A stretch of 42,942 bases of DNA from an uncultured Saprospiraceae bacterium (GTDB lineage: Bacteria > Bacteroidota > Bacteroidia > Chitinophagales > Saprospiraceae): assembly GCA_937959375.1 (NCBI GenBank), contig CALGLS010000047.1:1-42942 (forward strand), given 5' to 3'. Every line of letters starts with the position of its first letter. Position 1 is the stretch's first letter. Below, one piece after another: positions 19,001 to 26,211 of the stretch. Position numbers and translations under genes: made by a program. Under the pieces are notes generated by a model. It was not told the DNA's origin and ran no database searches. It saw only the letters and a program-made list of their open reading frames with translations.

Positions 19001-21871
19001 AGAAACGACAAGACTATCACATCTTACAATTCGAATACCATCATTGCCACTTCCTGAAATTATATTTCTAAATTGATTCTGGTCTGAATTTGGCATATCA
19101 TCTTTAAATCCAATATAATTTGGTCGAGTAGAGAAACTGCTGTAAACACCCACAAAGAGATTTCCTTGCTCTACCATACCTGTTTTATCTGTACCAACAA
19201 AGTTGCCTGCAACCAAGACATTCTCGTTCCCAACCATTTGAAGACCAAAATTAGAGTTAGAAATAAGATTTCCTTCATTCGCATCATTTACATTATCTCC
19301 ATTGGTTCCTATAAATGAATTTACAGTCTGATAAAGATGAATACCAGATCCATCATTGACAGAGGCCAGTATTCCATCTGCTTCCATTCCAATATAATTC
19401 CCCCAAATAAAAATGCTTTCCAATCCACTAATAGATGCATAAATTCCTCTACTAAAATCATGAATCGCCAATCCAGAAACTGTGATACTATCATCACGAA
19501 TCACTAGAGCATCAAAAGTCGTGGTATTACCATCCAATTCAATATTAATGGTACGACTTGAAATAGGTCCTTGCGACGAACCGTTTTGGGTATACCCTGT
19601 TATTTCTGTTCTTGGATCTTCAACAAATGGTAATTGGGTCAGCGGTTGAATCACATGTGGTCCAGCTCCTGGTATCATAAATAAGGAAACTTCCCATCCC
19701 TGTTCTTTTGGATAGGATTCACCTCCTGCTGGATTATTTCGTTGATTTATATTTGTATTATCTAACTCATTACTATTTAAAATAAACTGACGTAAGGAAC
19801 CTTGTCCACTATCATTTGTGTTGACAATAACGTCGAAGTTAAACCCAAAGTCAACGCCATAGATATGATTATCAACAATAGTAATTGGTGTCAAAGATTG
19901 AACAGTGGCTGTGGCACTAGTAAGTGTTGATAGATTAGCGGATGTTGTGTTCATACTTGTATCCACTAGAGCAGGATTAGCTCCACCTACTTCATTCACT
20001 ATATCTGTTGTTCCGTCTGATCTAAAAGTTTGCACTCCAACCGCAGTTTGTCCTGTTGCATTACTAACTCTGTTCGAGTAGATAGTGCTATTAACTACAC
20101 GAACTTGATAATTCCCTGGAGGCAAATTTATAAACGTATATTGACCAGCTATGTTTGTAACGGCATCGTTTACAAAATTCCCAGCATTATCGTAGAGTTC
20201 AATGCGAGTACTAGTAATCCCAATATCACCTGCGGTCCATCCTATTGCTTGAACGTCTGCGGTGCTATAATCACGACCATTTCCTCCTCCATAATTAATG
20301 TCTTCGAAAATGGTTCCAGTAACATTAAATTCCGTTGCACAAGGAGAAGCAGGTGCAGGTGAGATAGATCCATCATCCGTGTTAGAAAAAGTATCGTCCG
20401 TAAAAGCATAAGAAGAGGCATCTGTTGGAAGGGTTTGATTGGTGTATGCTGCAGCATCAGCTAATTGCATTTTGTTACCATTCATAATATAAAATCCTCC
20501 GGTGTTATCAAGGTTTTTGATATCACTACCTGAGATATTCGCATCGCCTCCCTTTGTATTGTTATAAAACAAACAATTGGTGATACTCGTTTCTGTTTCT
20601 CTATGAGAGATGGCTCCTCCCCAACTAGCTGCATTAGCTTTATTATTTACGAAAGTACAACTATCAATATCCCATCCATTAGGAAAGGAAGCTGATCCCT
20701 CAATACGCAAAGCGCCTCCTCCATTTGTTCCTGCAAAAGAGCCAACCCCCAAAGCTTCGTTACCTGAGAAGATACAATTATTAGCGGTACTTCGAATACT
20801 TGAGTACCAAGAAGTTGAATTTATGGCTCCACCATCAATGGCAACATTATCGTAAAATTGACAATTATCTAATTGCCAACTTGAGACAGAAGCAGATATC
20901 GCTCCCCCATCATTCGGGGTAGCTGCATTACCAACAAAAGTGGTATTAGAAATATTTGCACTTGTATTGGTCGCATATATTGCACCACCAAATTCGTTCG
21001 TTGTATTATCACTAAAAAAAGAGCTATCGATAACCGTATTATGGCTATTGTAAGAATGAATAGCGCCTCCTCTTGCCGCGGGAGCAGAGTTTGTACAAAA
21101 ATCTGTATTCTTAATGGTCCATGCATGTGTAGTACCAAAGTAAATGGCCCCTCCTCCAACTGAATTAGCAGAATTATTCTCGAATGTACAATTTAAAATA
21201 TTGAAATTTCCAGGAACTGCGGAGGTACCAACAGGAGTATTATATACTGCTTGAATGTACATTCCAGCTCCATTAGCTGCAGTATTATCATGAAATGAAC
21301 AATTTATAAAAGATATCTTGGCGTTGGCGTTTGTTTTGTCATTTATGAAAAAAATACCGTTAAAATCAGCAGCACAATTCCGAATTTCTAAATCGGTAAA
21401 AATAAATTCAATTGGATTAGAATTCCCAATATTTGAATGGAAAGCTGAGCCACTTGCACTATTCGCATTTTCGAGTATTAGACCTTTAATGCTAATATTG
21501 TCTACCAAACTCGTATTGTCAAAGATTCTATCTGAACCATCTCCATCTAGACTAGTTGGATTAGCGACGGGGTCATACCCACTGAGGTCTGTTCCGGTTG
21601 CACTAGCAGGAAATCCACCTTGTATTGAATGAGGCACATTAACAGAGAGGAGAATAGTGGCACTAGTAAAGTAAGCTCCACTAGCAATATATACCGTTCC
21701 ACCTGCCTCTATGGCAGCCTTCAAACCAGCTTCTCCAATGGCATTATCCCAATCGACTCCAGTCCCAGCACCTGTCGCAACATGTTTTACGAAAGTTTGA
21801 GCATTTAGAACTTGCATGCTTACGCAGAGGCAAAGTAGTAGTATTATATAATATCTTGGGTTAGTTATCAA
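13031..21871 (-). CDS. Giant secreted multidomain adhesin-like protein with two beta-helices and NHL-type propeller
   Basis: 2946 residues. Signal peptide about 1-24 (…QVLNAQ). Residues ~27-525 are a parallel beta-helix closely related to that of the neighbouring giant. Residues ~529-620 form an SdrD B-like/carboxypeptidase-regulatory-like domain (GTIFEDINYGG…NLPPGNYQVRV). Residues ~680-1180 are a second beta-helix with recurrent G-N-Y-I-G-T-D/M-x-x-G units. A MopE-like motif at ~1331 is followed by an NHL-type propeller (~1360-1700) with repeats such as NRILRF and VLGQTDF. After a short beta domain comes a second MopE-like motif (~1814), then a LamG-like block closely matching the other giant. 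One copy of the ~250-residue module lies between MopE-like motifs at ~2277 and ~2524. TSP3-like motifs and a C-terminal cysteine/APV tail follow. Probably exported and surface-exposed; specific ligand unknown. Confidence 0.9.
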   Translation of the reverse strand: MITNPRYYIILLLCLCVSMQVLNAQTFVKHVATGAGTGVDWDNAIGEAGLKAAIEAGGTVYIASGAYFTSATILLSVNVPHSIQGGFPASATGTDLSGYDPVANPTSLDGDGSDRIFDNTSLVDNISIKGLILENANSASGSAFHSNIGNSNPIEFIFTDLEIRNCAADFNGIFFINDKTNANAKISFINCSFHDNTAANGAGMYIQAVYNTPVGTSAVPGNFNILNCTFENNSANSVGGGAIYFGTTHAWTIKNTDFCTNSAPAARGGAIHSYNSHNTVIDSSFFSDNTTNEFGGAIYATNTSANISNTTFVGNAATPNDGGAISASVSSWQLDNCQFYDNVAIDGGAINSTSWYSSIRSTANNCIFSGNEALGVGSFAGTNGGGALRIEGSASFPNGWDIDSCTFVNNKANAASWGGAISHRETETSITNCLFYNNTKGGDANISGSDIKNLDNTGGFYIMNGNKMQLADAAAYTNQTLPTDASSYAFTDDTFSNTDDGSISPAPASPCATEFNVTGTIFEDINYGGGNGRDYSTADVQAIGWTAGDIGITSTRIELYDNAGNFVNDAVTNIAGQYTFINLPPGNYQVRVVNSTIYSNRVSNATGQTAVGVQTFRSDGTTDIVNEVGGANPALVDTSMNTTSANLSTLTSATATVQSLTPITIVDNHIYGVDFGFNFDVIVNTNDSGQGSLRQFILNSNELDNTNINQRNNPAGGESYPKEQGWEVSLFMIPGAGPHVIQPLTQLPFVEDPRTEITGYTQNGSSQGPISSRTINIELDGNTTTFDALVIRDDSITVSGLAIHDFSRGIYASISGLESIFIWGNYIGMEADGILASVNDGSGIHLYQTVNSFIGTNGDNVNDANEGNLISNSNFGLQMVGNENVLVAGNFVGTDKTGMVEQGNLFVGVYSSFSTRPNYIGFKDDMPNSDQNQFRNIISGSGNDGIRIVRCDSLVVSGNYIGTDVVGLGLLENTDYGIQLTDDNNHNIIGTNSNGIHDVSERNIIVGNTGIRFSSAGTGDGNIVAGNYLGTDLTGTTALLGSNGIYIYGAFTNTIIGTNGDNVNDTVEYNIISGHTGDGIRINSTGTSIIAGNVIGIASDWLTPLGNQNRGIYLESASSNTIIGWAPSMLNTNELFVGNRIQNNGDSGIAILGTGVNNRISRNQFANNAGLGIGLNNPLGSFSVTPNDDGDVDTGENNLLNFPVIDGATLVGDDLIITGFAPAGSEVEFYVTDLSTNPSPLPPAYTSSFGEGHIFIDSELEGSVGDVDASTSSYTDDGTGATASKTENRFEFTFDVTGKGLAANTPITALAIDPTNNTSEFGNNQSIVLGVPPEICDNGLDDDGDGLIDCDDPDCGVSVIGYENGQTAYQVVGQEDFTSNTNGLSDTTFRDPRGIAVDESSGKVFVAEQMNNRILRFGSKAAFLNGDPAEVVLGQTDFISNTSGLAANKFNRLTAIQVDQNGSLWVVDFDNNRVLRFDNASTITSGANADGVLGQTDFVTRTAAITASKLNQPIGLAIEPDGTLWVTDGGNRRTLRYDAAASKANGADADGVLGQPDFVTASSGGTISTTNATSGVTVIDGDLYVGAAADNRILIWEDAKNKSNGADADRVLGQTDFTTTTFSLSASSIDVPYQLSSDKAGNLYVSDYGPRILVFIDANSKANGADGDYVLGQPDFTSTGASTSATGIRNSGQAVVFTEGNQTYLALAEYASNRILIWTQNYQTDELTSFSDTLNGVDLSGNNSLTFNIIAQPTVGSVTLADPNSGAFTFTAPGDCPLNSDSLISFLYTLTNGNACVDTSEVFIQITDVNPCASEEICGNGIDDNGDGRIDEAYPGGVQTNLQLWLDAEQGTNTTVFGDDVTSWADRSTNFYSANSDVNSTDDPTYEENAINYHPGISFDGSFTDIYSDGLHLGSDYIYSDNGGMQIFSVVEHAPTGNSFANIYDFGHGSNEVIGLNWTHIYSKNQTPTSHGGADEFFFHHTGPLATLVGLEIDFETDQTLLKNGSALQTTAIPGLTQITANEIAEVDTFGNVAAGPVTIGRQASSFALSQSRIFNGAISEVLVYNDTLSQSDQEKVNSYLAVKYGLTLNHNYYFSDGTLIKDITDGYANDIAGVGVDSCGALIQKQSKAVGDSAIISMAHLAYWATNSANTSTFISDQTALVWGHNGAAENASWNGTNYDIPNGGYLGIDRVWKFTETQDVQNVVLRVDVNDPEFDLPALPPFPSSDGTYHLFIDDDGDFSNGGTTVQEMSFVNGSTWETTIEDPTNSYFSIGMKVPEICNDGGDNDGDGDIDCADADCITIYHAVSQTNTGIINGDFAVGAPNFLSALFGSNDQMTLDLGTPLNVGKEYTLNITNGNGNMTIEESIDGINFSPASISPYSLSGAEDLVVTTTVHTRYVRLTLSSGGGNSLDLEAVTYGNCLCTPFPAIEEKYAINSDPEIVGDSVTLNQGDSLTLDIVGTYNTGTFIWSGPNSLYQVTDSGLARDHLYLVNIQTNQSGVYNVFYFDDLGCFDSVSIVVDVILPDEICGNGIDDDGDGDIDCADSDCSDFDNDGDLICDYLDLDDDNDGIPDIDEGCMTDTILAWNEITPAFTNVSGGTPSAVQSVAYTNADGTFNYNLYVDNPDDNTFNQTNIGSYHALSIDAIGLDSLQDFVDFAMDINNAPGVLLQEVSFVIGDIDRGGNVNTREVVDIVGYNGATPVAPIVTAKQTGFLVINAPDANQWVRTTTTTSDNLPFIPGDANAAGTAEQAAIDVVFNQPIDYIVIRYSQTGALSNGGIGLQTIFGTYCTDTDGDGVVNSLDLDSDNDGIFDVDEAGHGQTDANADGIIDGLSTSFGTNGLFDGVEVIADNGSLSYTIADSETTPDGIYDAYEIDADGDTCFDALEAGVVDGDTDGIAGTGVPSIDMNGRVTTITYASPPNSEWQNPLVGSCISNCGAQAPVLSKQ

Positions 21872-22187
21872 TGAAATATTTCTTTTCTACAATTGGTTTA
21901 AAAATCTATCCTTTTCTAATCCAGTTTCATATGTTTTTTTTTAAGGCCAAAACAGTAAAAAGTCCCATAACATAGAAGCATTTCCATATTATTCACTCAA
22001 TAACTTTGCCACATATTATTATTTTTCACATACATTTTTTTCTTTAATCTCCTCCTTATAGTTATCGAGCTCGCTTGTTTCTCGAATTCCTCTTTATCTA
22101 CGCAGGAAAATCACCAAATTAAGTTCTCTTAGATCGTAAATTGTTTGATAAAATTTAATCCTTTACCTTGAGGAAAAATAATGACCT
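21872..22187. other. Divergent intergenic region (giant gene / allantoicase-like gene)
   Basis: 316 bases, T-rich on the plus strand. It must hold the start signals for both divergent genes. TAACTTTG at 22001-22008 matches the plus-strand -7 consensus but has no TTG at the -33 distance. TACCTTG at 22164-22170, 16 bases after TTG at 22145-22147, is an imperfect candidate. Nothing convincing was found for the minus-strand giant gene. Confidence 0.35.
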
Positions 22188-23273
22188 ATGAATCAATTCA
22201 TTCCATCTTACATCATTGCATATTCTAACTCAGATTTTACCAATCCACATGAGGTAATTCTTCCCGAAGAACCTGAAGACCGTACTGCAAATTTTACGCA
22301 TATGGGGGTTCAATATTGGGGGCTAGAGACTAAGCGACATACTGCTACAAAAATTGATGGTCATGACAAACGAATATTTTATGACCACAACGCCTTTCAA
22401 TGGGTCAAAATTGGATTTAAAAACCGAGCAGAAATCTCTAACTTGAAGGTTAGCACTAAATGGTTTACAGGTAATCAAGTTCGTGCAATATCTGTAACCC
22501 TAATAGACGAATTAAACGGAACTGAAAAAGAGGTTATCACACAGCAGAAACTAGCGCCTGATCAAGATCATAATCTGAATTTTGAATCGACTACTGCTAC
22601 TGAATGTTTCGTCAAAATGTACTACGAAGGTGGAATATCAAGAATTAACTTTTTTGGGAAAATAACAAAAAAACAGCCATCTACCCGTACTAATATTTTA
22701 TCAAAAGCAAAGATTACAAATGTATCAAATGAACATTATGGTAACCCTAAAATGGCAGTAGAAGGCTGTAGAAAGGAAATGCATATGGTGGGTTGGGAAT
22801 CCGCTCGAACTGGTTTTGGAGAACAAGCTATTTTTCATTTAGAAAAGCCTGCAAACATTGAGGAAATTGTGGTTGACACTTATTTACATCGCCTTAATCC
22901 TCCATTGACTTGTCATATTTTTGGTCTACTGCATGATGCAAATAAATCTTTTCACGAAAGTGCATTGTTGATTCCTAGATGGTCTTTAAAATTTGAAGAT
23001 GAAACGATCATTAGTCCAACTAACTTTCAGCAATACATGTTGGATCAAGATTACCTCAATGAGTCTCTTACGAATACTTCGCGTTTTGAAATATTTTTAG
23101 ACAATCCTTCTAACTCTCCTTGGAAGGCAATTTTGCCTTTTGAGTCGCTATCAGCAGATACCTATCATCGGTTTACTGAATTTGAGCACGAGGGAACTTT
23201 CTCTCATTTACTTTATTTACATTATCCTAACGGAGGGATACATGGTTTGAAAGTCTTTGCATCAGAAGCGTAG
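22188..23273 (+). CDS. Allantoicase-family protein
   Basis: 361 residues, with two copies of the allantoicase beta-sandwich repeat. Copy 1 shows YWGLETKR (43-50), KWFTGN (91-96) and EGGISRINFFG (147-157). Copy 2 opens with SNEHYGNP (180-187), a hallmark of allantoicases, then GWESAR (202-207), and ends with PNGGIHGLKVF near the C-terminus. Allantoicase hydrolyses allantoate to ureidoglycolate and urea in purine breakdown. The length is right for the family, but the sequence departs from the classical G-W-E-T-R-R and D-T-x-x-F-x-G-N motifs, and no other allantoin-pathway gene is nearby, so the substrate is uncertain. An upstream ATG at 22181 is in another frame. GAGG about 15 bases upstream is the only ribosome-binding-like sequence. 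No signal peptide: cytoplasmic. Confidence 0.75.
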   Translation: MNQFIPSYIIAYSNSDFTNPHEVILPEEPEDRTANFTHMGVQYWGLETKRHTATKIDGHDKRIFYDHNAFQWVKIGFKNRAEISNLKVSTKWFTGNQVRAISVTLIDELNGTEKEVITQQKLAPDQDHNLNFESTTATECFVKMYYEGGISRINFFGKITKKQPSTRTNILSKAKITNVSNEHYGNPKMAVEGCRKEMHMVGWESARTGFGEQAIFHLEKPANIEEIVVDTYLHRLNPPLTCHIFGLLHDANKSFHESALLIPRWSLKFEDETIISPTNFQQYMLDQDYLNESLTNTSRFEIFLDNPSNSPWKAILPFESLSADTYHRFTEFEHEGTFSHLLYLHYPNGGIHGLKVFASEA

Positions 23274-23357
23274 TTTTCTAGTCTCAGGGCTGCACAATAA
23301 GTTCTTAGAGCATGTTTAAATTTAGGGAAGACTTCTAGCCTTTTTTGAGTAGGATTT

Positions 23358-24431
23358 TTATTGTATTTTAAAAACGGCGGTGCTAACTGATTTTGAGATG
23401 CTGCCATCTTCTTGAGTTTCCGTTAAGACTAAGTCTTGTGCTGCTGGTATGTTAAAAACAGCTTCCATATTATTGATTGGTGCGATGGTTATTTTTTTCT
23501 CCATACATTCAGCTTTAAAGTCTTTGTAGATTTTTTCGCCAATTGCTTTTTCCAAATATGCGTTTAATGCTACCCTATTTGCCAAACGTAATGAGTTTGT
23601 TAAAAATCGTTCATCACTAATTAACCCAGGCAAACTAAGGCATTCGCAGAGACCTTCATATTGTTTTTGTGTTCCCGTTCCTAAAATGATTCCAACCTTA
23701 TCTTTCGTTTGAAAAACATCTCCATAGGGTGCAATATTGGGATGTTGGCTTCCCATTCGCTGAGGTAATACGTTTGCGTTTAGCCAATTGCTGGCTTGAT
23801 TAGCGAGTGCTGCTACAGAAGCATCGAAGAGAGAAATACTGACAAAACTTCCTTTTCCTGTTTTATATTTTTTTAGTAATGCGATCAATACTCCTTGCTT
23901 GAGTTGGTGCGCAGCTAGGATATCGACTAATGCTACTGGCATTTTAACGGGTGGGCCATTCTTTTCGCCATTCATAAATATCCATCCCGTTTCTGCTTGA
24001 ATCATCACATCGAATCCGGGAGCTGGATTATCATCTCCGTAGGCCGTTATTGCGGCATAGATTAGATTGGGATTATGAACTTTCAGTGATTCGTAGTCCA
24101 TTTGTAACTTCGAAGCGGAATCTGCTTTAAAGTTACTGATGACGATATCTGCTTTCTTAATTAGCTCCAAAACTTCCTCTTGATCTTTTCCAGGGCGGAG
24201 ATCGAGTAATCGTTTTTCTTTTCCCCAGTTGATGCTATGATAGTAAGCGGAGTATTCATTGTTTGGATCCTCAACAGGTAGTTTCCATGATCGAGTGACA
24301 TCTCCTTTTGTCGACTTATTTTCGATCTTGATGACTTTGGCTCCTAGTTCTGCGAAGAACATACCTACTGCTGGACCAGCTAGGACGCTGGCTAGTTCTA
24401 CTACGATTAGGTCTTTGAATATTTCTTTCAT
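23358..24431 (-). CDS. CaiB/BaiF-family CoA-transferase
   Basis: 357 residues. Class III CoA-transferases move coenzyme A between carboxylic acids through an aspartyl-CoA intermediate. The N-terminal region VVELASVLAGPAVG…LGAKVIKIE is the family's CoA-binding start. Asp141 in G-F-D-V-M-I-Q-A-x-T-G is the expected catalytic aspartate. G-S-Q-H-P-N-I-A-P-Y-G (about residue 226) is a second family signature. It is slightly shorter than the usual ~380-400 residues, mainly at the C-terminus. It lies 122 bases downstream of a GabD-like dehydrogenase on the same strand. The acyl donor and acceptor cannot be told from the sequence. The gene is convergent with the allantoicase-like gene (84-base gap). 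Confidence 0.88.
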   Translation of the reverse strand: MKEIFKDLIVVELASVLAGPAVGMFFAELGAKVIKIENKSTKGDVTRSWKLPVEDPNNEYSAYYHSINWGKEKRLLDLRPGKDQEEVLELIKKADIVISNFKADSASKLQMDYESLKVHNPNLIYAAITAYGDDNPAPGFDVMIQAETGWIFMNGEKNGPPVKMPVALVDILAAHQLKQGVLIALLKKYKTGKGSFVSISLFDASVAALANQASNWLNANVLPQRMGSQHPNIAPYGDVFQTKDKVGIILGTGTQKQYEGLCECLSLPGLISDERFLTNSLRLANRVALNAYLEKAIGEKIYKDFKAECMEKKITIAPINNMEAVFNIPAAQDLVLTETQEDGSISKSVSTAVFKIQ

Positions 24432-24553
24432 ATGAATGAGGGCAATGCCCTTTTTAAAATTATCTGTACTGGTTAAGCGAAATCAATATTCAGCATTCTG
24501 CCTAGCGAGATTTTGATTTTGTAAAACTACTAAACACATGGTAAGCTTTTGAA

Positions 24554-26017
24554 TTAGGCTTCTACCCCAGACCAAAGCATGTATTTCAATTCCAAATAAT
24601 CGTCCATTCCATATTTAGAACCTTCTCGTCCCATACCACTTTCTTTTACTCCACCAAATGGTGCAACAGTTGTAGAAACGGTATATGAGTTAATTCCGAC
24701 CATTCCATATTCTAGTGCCTCCGCAACTCGCCAAAGTCGCGCATAATCTCTTCCATAAAAATAAGCAGCGAGTCCGTAAGGAGTGTCGTTGGCTAGGGCC
24801 AAAACTTCTTCTTCTGTTTTGAATTTATAGATGGGAGCAACTGGTCCAAATATTTCAGTGCGGAATACCTTCATTTCAGGATTCGCATTTCCTAAAATCG
24901 TAGGTTGATAAATTAGTGAATTTGATCCACCTTCTCGTTGACCACCGCATAATACATTTGCACCTTTTGCAATAGCATCCTCAACTAATTCCTCAACAGA
25001 GGCTACTGCTTTTTCTTCTATCATTGGACCAACAATGGTTCCGCGTTCTAAGCCATTTCCCGTTTTTTGTGCCTTAGCTGCTTCGGTAAACTTTTGAATA
25101 AATTCATCGTAAATTCCCTCTTGTACAAAAATCCGATTGGTGCATACACAGGTTTGTCCAGCGTTCCGATACTTAGAAGCAATCGCCCCTATAACTGCTT
25201 TATCAATATCCGCATCATCAAAAACAATGAAGGGTGCATTCCCGCCAAGTTCCATGGACACTCTTTTGACTGTATTTGCGCATTGCTTTAACAATAGCTT
25301 TCCGACCGCCGTCGAACCTGTAAATGATATTTTCCGAACGGTAGGATTTGAAGTCAACTCCCCTCCTACAGTTGCCGCATGATTGGTTGGCAATACGTTG
25401 AATACCCCAGGAGGAATTCCGGCTTCAACCGCCAATACTGCAAGTGCCATTGCAGACAGTGGTGTCAATTCTGATGGCTTGATGACAACCGTACAACCTG
25501 CGGCTAAGGCAGGTGCTACTTTTCTAGTGATCATAGCGCTTGGAAAATTCCATGGGGTAATGGCCCCTACGACTCCAATTGGTTGCTTAATTACTAGGAT
25601 GCGTTTATCCTTTTGATGTCCAGGTATGACATCACCATAGGCACGACGCGCTTCTTCTGCAAACCATTCAACGAAGGAAGCCCCATAACGGATTTCTCCA
25701 ACGGCCTCCCCCATTGGTTTTCCCTGCTCAATCGTGATAAGCTGAGCTAGATCTTTTTGATGCTCCAACTGTAGTTCATACCAGCGACGTAGGATTTTAC
25801 CTCTTTTTGTGGCCGTGTATGTTTTCCAGATTTTGAAAGCATCTGCTGCTTTGGCTATCGCGAGTCTTGTTTCATCTACTCCACAGTCTGCTACCTGCGC
25901 GATTTCTTCACCTGAATATGGATTGAATACTGGGAAGGTATTTTTAGATTTTGCTTCCACAAATTCGCCGTTGATAAAGGCTTTTTGCTGGAAGAGGTCT
26001 GTTCTAACTAGGTTCAT
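24554..26017 (-). CDS. gabD: NAD(P)-dependent succinate-semialdehyde dehydrogenase-like aldehyde dehydrogenase
   Basis: 487 residues, full length for the family. The enzyme oxidises an aldehyde to the acid using NAD(P)+; the closest pattern is GabD, which makes succinate from succinate semialdehyde. Key residues are visible: the oxyanion Asn157 in TPWNFPSAM, the nucleotide-binding FTGSTAVGK (232-240), the general base Glu256 in MELGGNAP, and the nucleophile Cys290 in NAGQTCVC. GabD-like stretches EQGKPMGEAVGEI and ASFVEWFAEE (113-122) precede them. A second cysteine two residues after the nucleophile (C-V-C), as in redox-regulated GabD enzymes, may form a disulfide that switches activity. It is probably transcribed first, with the CoA-transferase gene downstream. 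Confidence 0.85.
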   Translation of the reverse strand: MNLVRTDLFQQKAFINGEFVEAKSKNTFPVFNPYSGEEIAQVADCGVDETRLAIAKAADAFKIWKTYTATKRGKILRRWYELQLEHQKDLAQLITIEQGKPMGEAVGEIRYGASFVEWFAEEARRAYGDVIPGHQKDKRILVIKQPIGVVGAITPWNFPSAMITRKVAPALAAGCTVVIKPSELTPLSAMALAVLAVEAGIPPGVFNVLPTNHAATVGGELTSNPTVRKISFTGSTAVGKLLLKQCANTVKRVSMELGGNAPFIVFDDADIDKAVIGAIASKYRNAGQTCVCTNRIFVQEGIYDEFIQKFTEAAKAQKTGNGLERGTIVGPMIEEKAVASVEELVEDAIAKGANVLCGGQREGGSNSLIYQPTILGNANPEMKVFRTEIFGPVAPIYKFKTEEEVLALANDTPYGLAAYFYGRDYARLWRVAEALEYGMVGINSYTVSTTVAPFGGVKESGMGREGSKYGMDDYLELKYMLWSGVEA

Positions 26018-26211
26018 ATTTTATAATTCTTGGGATGCTATCCAAGTTAAGTAGTTTAACAAATGTTGGTTCTTCTTGGTTCAAACAAAATACGGGAATT
26101 GGCTGCTTGAACACCTTAACCCTAAGTAAGCTTAAATCTGGCTCAAAAATAGCTAATACTACAGTAAATTTTATCCCTCTTTCATAACTAAAGAAATAAA
26201 TCTTCGTTATT
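26018..26211. promoter_or_regulatory. Divergent promoter region (aldehyde dehydrogenase / methyltransferase)
   Basis: 194 bases separate the divergent start codons. On the minus strand TATTTTTG (plus-strand 26144-26151) is a full -7 match about 127 bases upstream of the dehydrogenase, but no TTG lies at the -33 spacing. No plus-strand match was found. Confidence 0.3.

Noticed and set aside
20242..21159. Open frames of 70-110 codons on both strands inside the 2946-residue gene
   Set aside because: Shadows of the repetitive coding sequence; the main frame shows a continuous domain structure.
22001..22008. TAACTTTG as a plus-strand -7 element for the allantoicase-like gene
   Set aside because: No TTG at the -33 spacing and 180 bases from the start codon.
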